NCBI GenBank assembly: GCA_040255525.1
Contig: JBDZVD010000015.1
Coordinates: forward strand, 24,205-88,204
From: Rugosimonospora sp040255525
GTDB taxonomy: Bacteria > Actinomycetota > Actinomycetes > Mycobacteriales > Micromonosporaceae
Direction of reading: 5' to 3'
Length of the DNA stretch: 64,000 nt
Position numbers and translations under genes: made by a program. A model generated the notes under the pieces. The model saw nothing but the letters and a program-made list of their open reading frames with translations, was not told the DNA's origin and searched no databases. Below, piece by piece: positions 8,424-16,650 of the stretch. The first letter of the stretch is position 1. Each line of letters opens with the position of its first letter.

Positions 8424-9070
8424 ACGTGCGAGTCGTGATCGCGGAGGACGCCGCACTGTTCCGGGCGGGGCTCGCCCGGCTGATCGAGGACCACGGCCAC
8501 CGGGTATGCGCTGCCGTGGGCGACGGCCCCGCGCTGCTGGCCGCGGTCGTCGAGCATGAGCCCGACGTCGTGGTGGCCGACATCCGGATGCCGCCGACGC
8601 ACACCGACGAGGGCCTGCGCGCCGCACTTGAGATCCGCCGCCAGCACCCCCGCACCGGGGTGCTGGTGCTGTCGCAGTACATCGAGACCAAGTACACCTC
8701 CCGCCTGCTGGAAGGCAACGCGGCGGGCGCCGGGTACCTGCTGAAGGAGCGGGTCGCCGACGTGGCCGAGTTCGTCGACGCGCTGGAACGGGTCGCGGCC
8801 GGCGGCACGGCGCTCGATCCCGAGGTCGTCGGCCAGTTGTTACGCGCCAGCCGCCGCGCGGACGGCCTGGCGTCGCTCACCGCGCGCGAACGCCACGTGC
8901 TCGCGCTGATGGCGGAGGGGCGTTCGAACGCTGGCATCGCCGACGCGCTCGTGGTGGCCGGAGGGACGGTGGAGAAACACGTGGCGGGCATCTTCGACAA
9001 GCTCGGGCTGCCCCCGGACGAGGGCGACAACCGCCGCGTCCTCGCGGTCCTGCGTTACCTCGGCTCGTAG
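8420..9070 (+). CDS. Response regulator, NarL/LuxR type
   Basis: 216 residues. Receiver domain MNVRVVIAEDAALFRAGLARLI with phosphoacceptor Asp in VVVADIRMPP, then a LuxR-type helix-turn-helix at the C-terminus (SLTARERHVLALMAEGRSNAGIADALVVAGGTVEKHVAGIFDKL). It starts at the ATG inside the kinase stop (ATGA), so the pair is co-translated. A DNA-binding output, most simply on the exporter operon promoter, is inferred from neighbourhood. Confidence 0.93.
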   Translation: MNVRVVIAEDAALFRAGLARLIEDHGHRVCAAVGDGPALLAAVVEHEPDVVVADIRMPPTHTDEGLRAALEIRRQHPRTGVLVLSQYIETKYTSRLLEGNAAGAGYLLKERVADVAEFVDALERVAAGGTALDPEVVGQLLRASRRADGLASLTARERHVLALMAEGRSNAGIADALVVAGGTVEKHVAGIFDKLGLPPDEGDNRRVLAVLRYLGS

Positions 9071-9217
9071 CTCCAGGCGCCCAACTGCACGGGGCGGCAC
9101 CGCGGTCGGCCGAGGGCGGCCGCTGCCCGCCTCCGGTCTGGCTCCGATGTCAGGCCGGCGGCAGCCCACCCGCCGGATGCACCGTTCCTGAACAAACCGC
9201 GCGAGGGCGCCACGTCC

Positions 9218-9230
9218 TAGAGTCGGTGCC
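9218..9230 (+). promoter_or_regulatory. -10 box of a leaderless acetyltransferase transcript
   Basis: TAGAGT at 9218-9223 lies seven bases before the GTG at 9231, placing the transcript start on or beside the start codon. No Shine-Dalgarno precedes the GTG. This supports leaderless translation and the choice of 9231 over the in-frame ATG at 9279. Confidence 0.5.
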
Positions 9231-9803
9231 GTGCCGCTACTCACCACCCCAGCCGTGCCGGCCGGCACGATGGCAGCGATGACCCAGCCCGAGATCGACG
9301 CGAACGGCCTACTACTACGCCCGTGGCAACCGTCGGACCGGCCGGCTGTGGTCGCGGCATTCGCTGATCCCGCCATTCAGCGCTGGCACTGCCGATCGAT
9401 GACCGACCGAGAGGCCGCCGACTGGATCGACTCCTGGCCGGGGCGGTGGCGCGAGGAGACCGACGCGGCGTGGGCCGTGCTCGACGCGGCCGCCGTCGTT
9501 GGGCAGATCGGTCTACGACGCGTCGATCTCGCCGAGGGCGTGGCCTCGGTGTCGTACTGGGTGTTGCCCGTCGCGCGCGGTCGTCGCATCGCCCCTCGAG
9601 CCCTGGACGCCCTGACCGCATGGTCGTTCCGGACGCTGGGACTGCACCGCCTCCAGTTGAGCCACTCGACGGCGAACCGGGCGTCCTGCCGGGTCGCGCA
9701 GCGCGCCGGGTTCGTCTTCGAGGGCACGAAGCGTGGGGAGGCCCTCCACGCCGACGGCTGGCATGACATGCACCTGCACGCCCGCCTCAGCACGGACGGC
9801 TGA
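9231..9803 (+). CDS. GNAT-family N-acetyltransferase (RimJ/RimL type)
   Basis: 190 residues. LLLRPWQPSDRPAVVAAFADPAIQRWH is the standard RimJ/RimL opening, and the acetyl-CoA loop region reads SYWVLPVARGRRIAPRALDALTAWSFRTLGLHRLQLSHSTANRASCRVAQRAGF. It should acetylate an amine of a small molecule or protein N-terminus in the cytosol. The leaderless GTG at 9231 is preferred; an ATG start at 9279 is the alternative. It stands alone. Confidence 0.82.
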   Translation: MPLLTTPAVPAGTMAAMTQPEIDANGLLLRPWQPSDRPAVVAAFADPAIQRWHCRSMTDREAADWIDSWPGRWREETDAAWAVLDAAAVVGQIGLRRVDLAEGVASVSYWVLPVARGRRIAPRALDALTAWSFRTLGLHRLQLSHSTANRASCRVAQRAGFVFEGTKRGEALHADGWHDMHLHARLSTDG

Positions 9804-9878
9804 GCGAGAACCGACCGTGCCGGGTGGCCGGGCCGCCCGCATCGGCTGGCACAGGATCGACCTCCCGAACGGGCGCCA

Positions 9879-9977
9879 CTCCTTACCCTCGGACAGCAAC
9901 CGGTCGGCCTCGGCCAGCTTCCGAACAACCTGCTCGGGAGTGGGTCCGTCACGTAGTCCGCGTCCGGGCATACTCAA
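9879..9977 (-). pseudogene. Remnant of an IS3-type transposase OrfA
   Basis: About 33 codons read MSMPGRGLRDGPTPEQVVRKLAEADRLLSEGKE. TPEQVVRKLxEADRLLxEGK is the hallmark N-terminal helix-turn-helix region of IS3-family OrfA proteins. After GKE the similarity stops and the frame continues into unrelated antisense DNA. No OrfB or terminal repeats were seen nearby, so this is a small scar of a lost insertion sequence. Confidence 0.55.
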
Positions 9978-9980
9978 GCG

Positions 9981-10475
9981 ATGGGTTCATCGGGCCCCAA
10001 CGGAATCGAACTGCCGCCCGGCTGGGTGCAGGTTTGGTTCCATATGTCCGGCGGGCCGGCCACCGCGCTCGGCGTGTGCGCCGAAGTCGTACCGCCGGAC
10101 CAGGTCCGGTTGCCCAGTGCACCGTGGGCCGCGCTGAACGCCGCCAGAGGAGATGTCTTCCGCGTCCAGCCAGACACGGACGGTCAGCTGTGGGCCCAGG
10201 ACAAAGTCGAGACGTCCGGCTACTGCGCCATCCGCATCGTGCTCGCCGACGACAGCCCGCTCGGCCCGCTCACTGATGGCGTCCAGGCAATCTTGGGCAA
10301 GTTCGCGGCCTTGGGCGTCACGGGTTCTGGCATGTTCGGGCTCGTCGTGATCGACGTTCCGCCCGACGCCGATCTGCACCGGGTACGTCGACTGCTCGAC
10401 ACCGGCCAACGCGACGGTTGGTGGGACTACGACGAGCTGTGCGTCACCGACGCCTGGAGAGCGCAGTGCCGCTGA
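9981..10475 (+). CDS. DUF4265-like protein of unknown function
   Basis: 164 residues, soluble, no signal peptide or membrane segment. The pattern of short strands (VQVWFHM, GDVFRVQPDTDG, WAQDKVETSGYCAIRIV) and the end GWWDYDELCVTDAWR resemble DUF4265 proteins, small actinobacterial proteins often linked to immunity-type loci. The assignment is from pattern memory, not a search. The gene converges with the TauE exporter gene. Confidence 0.5.
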   Translation: MGSSGPNGIELPPGWVQVWFHMSGGPATALGVCAEVVPPDQVRLPSAPWAALNAARGDVFRVQPDTDGQLWAQDKVETSGYCAIRIVLADDSPLGPLTDGVQAILGKFAALGVTGSGMFGLVVIDVPPDADLHRVRRLLDTGQRDGWWDYDELCVTDAWRAQCR

Positions 10476-10555
10476 CGGCTCGGCATCCCCCTCGGCGGAC
10501 TCGCCGCACCGACCGTCTGGTTTGGGCCGGCCGTGCGGTGTTCGCAGAGTGCCGG

Positions 10556-11311
10556 TTACACCAGCAGCTTGACGATCGCCGCGATGCCGACGACGACGAT
10601 GATCGCGCGTAGGACGTTGGGTGGCAACAGCCGTCCGATGCGCGCGCCGAGCACACCGCCCGCGATGGAGCCGACGGCGACGAGCCCGGCGGCCATCCAG
10701 TTGACGTGCGCGCCGATCGCGACGAACACGACTGCGGCGACGAGGTTGACCAGGCCAGCGAGCAGGTTCTTCAGCGCGTTATGGCGCTGGATGTCGTCCT
10801 TGAGGAAAATGCCGAAGATACCCATTTGCAGCACGCCCTGGGCGGCGCCGAAGTATCCACCGTAGACGCCGGTCAGCAGAATGGCGATCCACAGGCCGAG
10901 GGTGACGTGTTCGCTGGCGTGGCGGCCTCGGGCGGCGAGCCACGCGTTGATCCGTCGACCGAAGACGACCAGAATCAGGGCCAGGCCGATGAGCGCCGGG
11001 ACGATGGCGTCGAACGCCGCCGAGGGCAGGACGAGGAGCAGGAGGGCACCGGCGACAGCCCCGAGTACCGCCGCTGTGCCCAGGCGGATCGCGCGCCGCC
11101 CCTGGCCGGCCAGTTCGCGGCGGTAACCGTATGCGCCGACCAGGGATCCGGGGAAGAGACCCAGCGTGTTGCTGATGTTCGCGGTGACCGGAGACATGCC
11201 GACGGCGAGCAGCACCGGAAAGCTGACCAGTGTCCCGGATCCGACGACCGTGTTGATGGTGCCGGCCCAGAGGCCGGCGAGGACGGTCAGCACGACTTGC
11301 CAGGCGGTCAT
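10556..11311 (-). CDS. TauE/SafE-family sulfite/anion exporter
   Basis: 251 residues, about eight membrane segments in two similar halves. The first half begins LAGLWAGTINTVVGSGTLVSFPVLLAVGMSPVTANISNTLGL and the second has GVYGGYFGAAQGVLQMG, both family signatures. Exports sulfite, sulfoacetate or similar small anions across the plasma membrane; the substrate cannot be set from sequence. Single-gene unit. Confidence 0.9.
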   Translation of the reverse strand: MTAWQVVLTVLAGLWAGTINTVVGSGTLVSFPVLLAVGMSPVTANISNTLGLFPGSLVGAYGYRRELAGQGRRAIRLGTAAVLGAVAGALLLLVLPSAAFDAIVPALIGLALILVVFGRRINAWLAARGRHASEHVTLGLWIAILLTGVYGGYFGAAQGVLQMGIFGIFLKDDIQRHNALKNLLAGLVNLVAAVVFVAIGAHVNWMAAGLVAVGSIAGGVLGARIGRLLPPNVLRAIIVVVGIAAIVKLLV

Positions 11312-11536
11312 GTTCTGATCACGCCGCCGATTCTTCCGGAAGTGCTGCGGCCATCAGCTCCGGGGGTCCGCCGGAGACCAGTCTGTGCGGTCCGGAGTTT
11401 GCCGGTGGTGAGGCCCGGGCGAGGTGAAATGCGTGCGGTGCAACGGTTCGGGCAAGATGACGGAAGGCGGCGTGCCGTGGACGGTCCTCACCCCCACCAG
11501 CAAACCCGCCCAGTTGACTTCTCCGTCACAGGCCAC

Positions 11537-14500
11537 TCACGCGGAGCAGTACGCGATCTGACGCAGTTCGACGAGCAGCTCCTCCAGCTCAGCGGCGGTG
11601 AATTCATCTGGCGGCACCCCTGCTGGTGAGCCGGCGGGGTGTTCGAGACGGCGACGCACATGGACAGGCAGGTACAGGCTGTACGTGCGCTGGACGAACT
11701 GGGCGGCCGTTCGGGCGCGTTGTGCTACGTCGGCACTTTCGGCGGCGATGGCAAGGCCGGACAGTGCCTCTAGACACGTAGCGTGGTCACCGACGCGGAG
11801 CAAGTCGTCGATCGCGCGGCCGAACTCCGCGGCCGCCGGCCGGTTGGTCGTCAAGTTGAGTTCGGCGCGTGCCCACAGCGCGGCACCTCGCCCATAGGGA
11901 ACCTTCCCCATCTCGGCGTGCTGGAGGGCATCGTCGACCAGCCGCTCCGCGCTGATCAGATCTCCCAAGCCAGCCTTGACCACAGCCCAGGTGGCCTCGC
12001 TATTGGCCAGGCCCGGCAGATCACCGGTACGGATTCGCAGTCGCACCGTTCGGCCGCAGAACCGGTCGGCTAGTCGCAGGTCGCCGCGGAGGCGTGCGTT
12101 GTCTGCCAGGTTGTGCGTCGCGATGGCCTCGGCGAGGCGCTCACCCGCCTTCCGCGCCAATGCGAGTGTGCGGTGGCAGAGCCGTTCGGCCTCGTCGAGT
12201 TCGCCCATGTCCTGCAGGGCCGCTGCGAGGTTGTTCAGGCATACCACCAGCAGTGGGGAATCGCTTGAGCGTTCCGCCGAGGCGACCGCCTCCACGCCCT
12301 GCCGTCTCGCCTCCCCGCGGTCGCCGCGCTGGCGAGCAAGCATGCTGAGCGTGGTGTGGCTTGCCGCCAGGCCGTCAGGATCGCCGAGCAGCCGGTACGA
12401 CGACAGCCCGGCGTTGGCGAACGCCTCGGCCGCAGGCACATCGCCGCCGAACAACGCAAGGTTCGCGGCGAGCAGTTGCGAGCGAGCGGCCAGGCGAGCG
12501 TCCCCGAGTTGTGGCTCCGGCCGACCCAGCAGGTCGGCAAAGGTTCGGACGCCCTCGTCATTGCGCCCACGCAACAGCCAGTAGCGATACAACGCCACCG
12601 CTAATCGCAGACCGCCGACCGGGTCATTGCCGGCGAAGAATCCGGTCGCCTGCCGAATGTTGTCTCGCTCGATCTCCAGCTGCGTCAGTGCTTGCCCGGC
12701 CTCGTCGGTCTTCATCAGGGGAGCGAGCCGCTCGGCAAGTTCTAGGAAGTACCGCGCGTGGAGCCTTTCCGGGAGGTCACCGAGGGACGTGTCCCGTGCC
12801 CTCACGTATCGCCGGATCGTCTCCAGCATCTCGCAACGGGACTCACTCTCAACAATCCGGCTCAGTATCATTCCGTGACCGATGAGATTGTTCAATCCCG
12901 CCAATGCGTCGATGGCGTCTCCGCAAACCGCGGCCGCCGCGTCGAGCGACCAGCCTCCCCGAAAGCTCGCGAGCAGCCGGAGAAGTCGTTGAGCCTCCGC
13001 GTCGAGTAGCTCATAGCTCGACTGAAGGGCCGCCCGCAGTGACGGATGACCGGCTGCCGCCGGAAGCCGTTGCAACAATTCCCCGTTGCGGCGTAACAGG
13101 TCGATCGGTTCAAAGGCGCGGCACTGAGCGGCAGCCAGCTCGATCGCAAGGGGCAACCCGTCAAGTTGCCGGCAGAGCTGGCCCACGGCCACCGCGTTCT
13201 GCGCTGACAGTTCGAACGCCGGCCTGATGGCCCGTAACCGCGCCACGAAGAGGCGAACAGAGGGAACCTGGCCGATGGCGGCCGGATCACACTCACTCGG
13301 CCGAGGGGTGCGCAACGGCACGAGGGGCCATTCCTGCTCGCCCAATGTCGAGGTCGGCCGGCGGCTGGTCGCGAGGATGCGAACTTCGGGACAGGCGGCG
13401 AGCAAGTCGTTCAGTACCGTACGAACGGTGTTCAGATGCTCGAGATTGTCGAGGACCAGCAAGGTCGGTTGTCCGGTGAACCTCTCTCGCAGGTCGACGA
13501 TTTTTTCTGTCGGCGCGGCAGCTGCCGCGCCGACGGCGTCAAGGACGAAATCCGCTCGCTGAACGCCGGCCATCGACACCCAGAACAGCTGCGCGAATGT
13601 GCCGGAAAGGCGGCGAGCCACCTCCGCCGCCAGCCGTGTCTTACCCACGCCGGAGATTCCGGTGATCGTCAGCATGCGCCGGTCGCCGACGATCACGCGC
13701 CGCATGAGTTCCTCGACGGAGTCCTCGCGTCCGTAGAGGTCGGTCTGGCTCATCAGAGAAACCGTGGACGGTTGCTGCGCACACGAGATGGCCGCGGCGG
13801 GCGATGACGTCTCTTGTTGCCGCGCGGCAGCCCAGGATCGCGCCTGCTGGATCGAGTCGCTCGACGGCAAACGGTGCCTGTATTGGGCAAGGAGGACACC
13901 GGCGCCCATGCCTCGGGGGTCCCGTGATGACTTTCCCGTGTTGACTGCCGTGAATTGACCGATTGTGCTGGGACGGTCCACCTGGCGCAGTACTTGGTGT
14001 TGAGCGTCGCGCAACTCCGGCCCCGGGTCGATGCCGAGCTCCTCAACAAGCCGCTGCCGAATCGATTCGTATCCGGCAACAGCCTCGGCCTGTCGCCCGG
14101 CCGCGGCCAACGACAGGATCCACCACGCGTGAACCGTCTCATCCAGCGGACGCCAGACCACAGCCCGCTGCAAGGCCGGCAGGACTCGATGAAGGCGTCC
14201 CAAGGATGCCGCCGATCGAGCGGTCCGCATGAGCGCGTTGAAGTACTCAGAGTCGACGGCCTCGAATATCGGGTGCCCGCGTACCGAGCTCGGAAGCCCC
14301 CCGAAGCTCTGCCCCCGCCACAATTCCAACGCTGAAAGCAACGCGTTCAACGATTCCTCGTCGTCGTCAACGGCATTGGCGACCGCTCGACGAAACCGGA
14401 GAAGATCGACGCACTCGGACCGCATACGCAGGCGATACCCTCCGGGCTCCAGCGAGAGCGCCGGTTCTGAGGAGCTTGCGCCCGATGTGTTGACGAACTG

Positions 14501-14806
14501 CCGGCGGAGCTGACCGACATACTTCTGAACGAGGTTGACGGCGCTCGCCGGTACTCGGTCCGGCCATATCACACCGATAATCTCTTCGAGACTGACCGGC
14601 CGATCGTGTTGGGCGAGCAGCAGAGCCAGAAGGCTGCGCGGCTTCGCTGTGGGGATCCGCTGCTCCTCAACCCCCTGCCAGACGCGTATCGGCCCGAGTA
14701 CCTCGATCTGAGTGGCCGGGCTGCCGCTACCAGAGGCAGCGGCGGCTTCTACATCCATGTTCTCGACTACGTGCGGCGTGCGGGACGAGTTCAAGCCGGG
14801 CGTCAT
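11537..14806 (-). CDS. AfsR-type regulator: SARP DNA-binding and BTAD domains, NB-ARC ATPase, TPR repeats
   Basis: 1089 residues. Residues ~33-110 form the winged-helix SARP DNA-binding domain (IEVLGPIRVWQG...SLEEIIGVIWPDRVP), ~115-275 the bacterial transcriptional activator domain, and ~355-650 an NB-ARC STAND ATPase with Walker A GISGVGKT (Lys389) and Walker B LLVLDNLEHL. The last ~400 residues are tetratricopeptide repeats. The ATG at 14806 has GGAG ten bases upstream; a second ATG follows 16 codons later. It is divergent to the ThiF/peptide operon and is the obvious candidate activator for it, switching on in response to a bound ligand and ATP. Confidence 0.93.
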   Translation of the reverse strand: MTPGLNSSRTPHVVENMDVEAAAASGSGSPATQIEVLGPIRVWQGVEEQRIPTAKPRSLLALLLAQHDRPVSLEEIIGVIWPDRVPASAVNLVQKYVGQLRRQFVNTSGASSSEPALSLEPGGYRLRMRSECVDLLRFRRAVANAVDDDEESLNALLSALELWRGQSFGGLPSSVRGHPIFEAVDSEYFNALMRTARSAASLGRLHRVLPALQRAVVWRPLDETVHAWWILSLAAAGRQAEAVAGYESIRQRLVEELGIDPGPELRDAQHQVLRQVDRPSTIGQFTAVNTGKSSRDPRGMGAGVLLAQYRHRLPSSDSIQQARSWAAARQQETSSPAAAISCAQQPSTVSLMSQTDLYGREDSVEELMRRVIVGDRRMLTITGISGVGKTRLAAEVARRLSGTFAQLFWVSMAGVQRADFVLDAVGAAAAAPTEKIVDLRERFTGQPTLLVLDNLEHLNTVRTVLNDLLAACPEVRILATSRRPTSTLGEQEWPLVPLRTPRPSECDPAAIGQVPSVRLFVARLRAIRPAFELSAQNAVAVGQLCRQLDGLPLAIELAAAQCRAFEPIDLLRRNGELLQRLPAAAGHPSLRAALQSSYELLDAEAQRLLRLLASFRGGWSLDAAAAVCGDAIDALAGLNNLIGHGMILSRIVESESRCEMLETIRRYVRARDTSLGDLPERLHARYFLELAERLAPLMKTDEAGQALTQLEIERDNIRQATGFFAGNDPVGGLRLAVALYRYWLLRGRNDEGVRTFADLLGRPEPQLGDARLAARSQLLAANLALFGGDVPAAEAFANAGLSSYRLLGDPDGLAASHTTLSMLARQRGDRGEARRQGVEAVASAERSSDSPLLVVCLNNLAAALQDMGELDEAERLCHRTLALARKAGERLAEAIATHNLADNARLRGDLRLADRFCGRTVRLRIRTGDLPGLANSEATWAVVKAGLGDLISAERLVDDALQHAEMGKVPYGRGAALWARAELNLTTNRPAAAEFGRAIDDLLRVGDHATCLEALSGLAIAAESADVAQRARTAAQFVQRTYSLYLPVHVRRRLEHPAGSPAGVPPDEFTAAELEELLVELRQIAYCSA

Positions 14807-15300
14807 TTGATCGTCTCCGATCTACTTGCTGATGTAGTGGTGACCCCTCGATGGCTACACTCCGAGCTTGATGATGGCACCGTGACCGCGATGCGTGACT
14901 GTGTGACCGCGTTCGGCGAGATGCCCTCGACCCGTCTCTATGATCTCTCAGGACCGCGGCCCACCGGGGCAGCCGCGCGCGCATCAGCCAGGCCGGCTCG
15001 GTGGGCGCTGATGCCGCACGCAGGCCACCGTCGATGACCCGGCCCAGCATCGGGCCAAGCCTTGCCGTCGAGAATCTCGGTGACCGTGACCGCAGATCGG
15101 CCCCGACCCTGGCACCTCGAATCTGGCCGCAACTTCAGCAATTTTTCCTGGCCGTTTCCGCGCCCACACCTACGGTTGGGCTGATCCAACGACCTCTACG
15201 GGAGCGTAGGTACAGGCAGGCGTGCTCCCCTCGTACGCCGGCGGTCTGTGACAACGACCAGTCAGCTCGGAGGCAAGGCGCAGGACATGGAGGACGAAGC
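14807..15300. promoter_or_regulatory. Divergent intergenic region with SARP-like direct repeats
   Basis: 494 bases without a supported gene. GTGACCGCG occurs twice in the same orientation at 14882-14890 and 14903-14911, 21 bases apart, with a further GTGAC at 14895. SARP proteins bind short direct repeats spaced by whole helical turns, so this is a candidate AfsR-type operator, far from the ThiF start (about 390 bases). GGAGGA at 15289-15294 is the ribosome binding site of the ThiF gene. Small open frames here show no protein-like pattern. Confidence 0.35.
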
Positions 15301-16407
15301 ATGATCCCGAGGCTGAAGCCGGCGGGCTGGGAACGGGGCGACGATGAGGTCAGGGTTGTGCTCGACCCGCGGGCCTCGGCGGTGTTGACGGATACCGACG
15401 GAGCCGTCACGCGGCTGCTCGAACTGCTTGCCGAGGGCGGCCGGACGATCCCCGAACTCGCGGCGGAACTAGCCCGCACGCATCCGGGATGCGCCGAGTC
15501 GGACGTGGCCGCGGCCGTCGAGGCGCTGAACGAGTTGCGCCTGGTCGAGGACGAGCGCCGGATGGGTGGGCTGAGCGAGACCGAGCGGTCGCGGCACTTT
15601 TCCAATCTGGCGTTCTTCCGCACGTTCACCAGCCTCGACACGAGCGCGGAGGACGTGGTACGCAGACTGCGAGCCTCGCACGTGCTCGTCCTCGGTGTGG
15701 GCGGGCTCGGCTCGAATGTCCTGCAGAACCTGTGCGGCCTAGGGGTCGGCCGGCTCACCCTGGTGGACCGCGACGTGGTGGAGGAGCGCAACTTCGCCCG
15801 TCAGTTCGTCTATCGAGCCCGTGACATCGGCCGGGTCAAGGTGAAGCGCGCCGCCGAGTGGGTGCGGGAGTTCGATCCCACGATCGAGGTGGAGGCGATC
15901 CAGACCGAGTTCACCCGTGCTGAGGATGTCGCTGAACTCGTGAAAGCGGTGCGGCCCGATGCGGTGTCCGCTGGGGTTGACTCGCCGAATGACATCGATC
16001 AGTGGGTGAACGCGGCCTGTGTGGCCGTCGGGGTGCCGTTCTGCCGTGCCGGCATGTACGTCACCGAAGCGATGGTCTGGTCGGTCGACCCTGGCCGCAG
16101 CGCCTGCCTGGCCTGCCACCGGAACTCCACGGTGAACGACGGGGCAAATCTCCGCGTCCGCCTGGCAAAGCTGCACGCCGACACCGTGCCGCGAACCAAC
16201 CGCGGCGCCGGTCCCGTCGCGGCGCAGTTGGGCAGCCTGGTCGCGTTCGAACTCACCCGGTTCCTCACCGGGATCACGCCCCCTGCCTATTCCGGGGCAG
16301 TGGCCACCATCGACCTGGCGTCGGACTGCGGCCAGACCATCGTCCGGGGCGACCGCAGCCCTGACTGCCCGGTATGCGGCGACGCGGCACTGGGATACCG
16401 CCGCTGA
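15301..16407 (+). CDS. ThiF/E1-like adenylyltransferase with N-terminal peptide-binding-like region
   Basis: 368 residues. Residues 1-95 resemble a PqqD-type RiPP recognition element (AVLTDTDGAVTRLLELLAEGGRTIPELAAEL...VEALNELRLVEDE). Residues ~110-368 are the E1/ThiF/MoeB fold: ATP loop GVGGLG (132-137), conserved Asp/Arg segment VDRDVVEERNFARQF, and two zinc CxxC pairs (C269/C272 and C356/C359). E1-like enzymes activate a carboxylate as acyl-adenylate; in microcin C and pantocin systems they act on short peptides. Here the adjacent 28-residue peptide is the likely substrate. ATG 15301 has a good ribosome site. Confidence 0.85.
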   Translation: MIPRLKPAGWERGDDEVRVVLDPRASAVLTDTDGAVTRLLELLAEGGRTIPELAAELARTHPGCAESDVAAAVEALNELRLVEDERRMGGLSETERSRHFSNLAFFRTFTSLDTSAEDVVRRLRASHVLVLGVGGLGSNVLQNLCGLGVGRLTLVDRDVVEERNFARQFVYRARDIGRVKVKRAAEWVREFDPTIEVEAIQTEFTRAEDVAELVKAVRPDAVSAGVDSPNDIDQWVNAACVAVGVPFCRAGMYVTEAMVWSVDPGRSACLACHRNSTVNDGANLRVRLAKLHADTVPRTNRGAGPVAAQLGSLVAFELTRFLTGITPPAYSGAVATIDLASDCGQTIVRGDRSPDCPVCGDAALGYRR

Positions 16408-16488
16408 CCGAGAGCCGTGCCTTTGGCGGCAACGTTCGGCCGGCCTGCGGAAGGCGGACACGACGACGAAGGAAGGAGGTGAAGATAC

Positions 16489-16575
16489 ATGAAGATTGAG
16501 GTTCGCAAGATCGAGCAGACCCGTGCGACGGAGTGCCTCGAGCTCGTCGGCATACCGACGATTTGCGAGAGCTGA
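16489..16575 (+). CDS. Candidate RiPP precursor peptide (28 residues)
   Basis: A 29-codon frame between the ThiF and peptidase genes with a near-perfect Shine-Dalgarno (AAGGAGGTGA, seven bases before ATG), the strongest in the window. The peptide starts MKIEVRKIEQTRATE, a charged leader-like half, then CLELVGIPTICES, a Cys-flanked hydrophobic core-like half ending in an acidic residue and Ser. Cys16 and Cys26 are ten residues apart. No member of a named RiPP class was recognised. Inferred product: a modified, proteolytically released peptide. A hairpin follows the stop, as is common for abundant precursor transcripts. Confidence 0.6.
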   Translation: MKIEVRKIEQTRATECLELVGIPTICES

Positions 16576-16584
16576 GGGTCGAAG

Positions 16585-16615
16585 CGGGGCGCGCGGCAGA
16601 CACCAGCGCGCCCCG
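16585..16615 (+). terminator. Hairpin after the precursor gene (attenuator-like)
   Basis: CGGGGCGCGC (16585-16594) pairs perfectly with GCGCGCCCCG (16606-16615) around an 11-base loop. No T-run follows. It sits ten bases past the precursor stop and before the peptidase ribosome site, so it probably stabilises or partly terminates the transcript and raises the peptide-to-enzyme ratio. Confidence 0.6.
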
Positions 16616-16650
16616 CAGCCCGGTTCGGACGCTTTGGGAAGGGAGCCTTG

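Noticed and set aside
15301..16407. Thiamine or molybdopterin sulfur-transfer role for the ThiF-like protein
   Set aside because: No ThiS/MoaD-like partner or cofactor genes nearby; the N-terminal peptide-binding-like region and adjacent short peptide favour a RiPP role.
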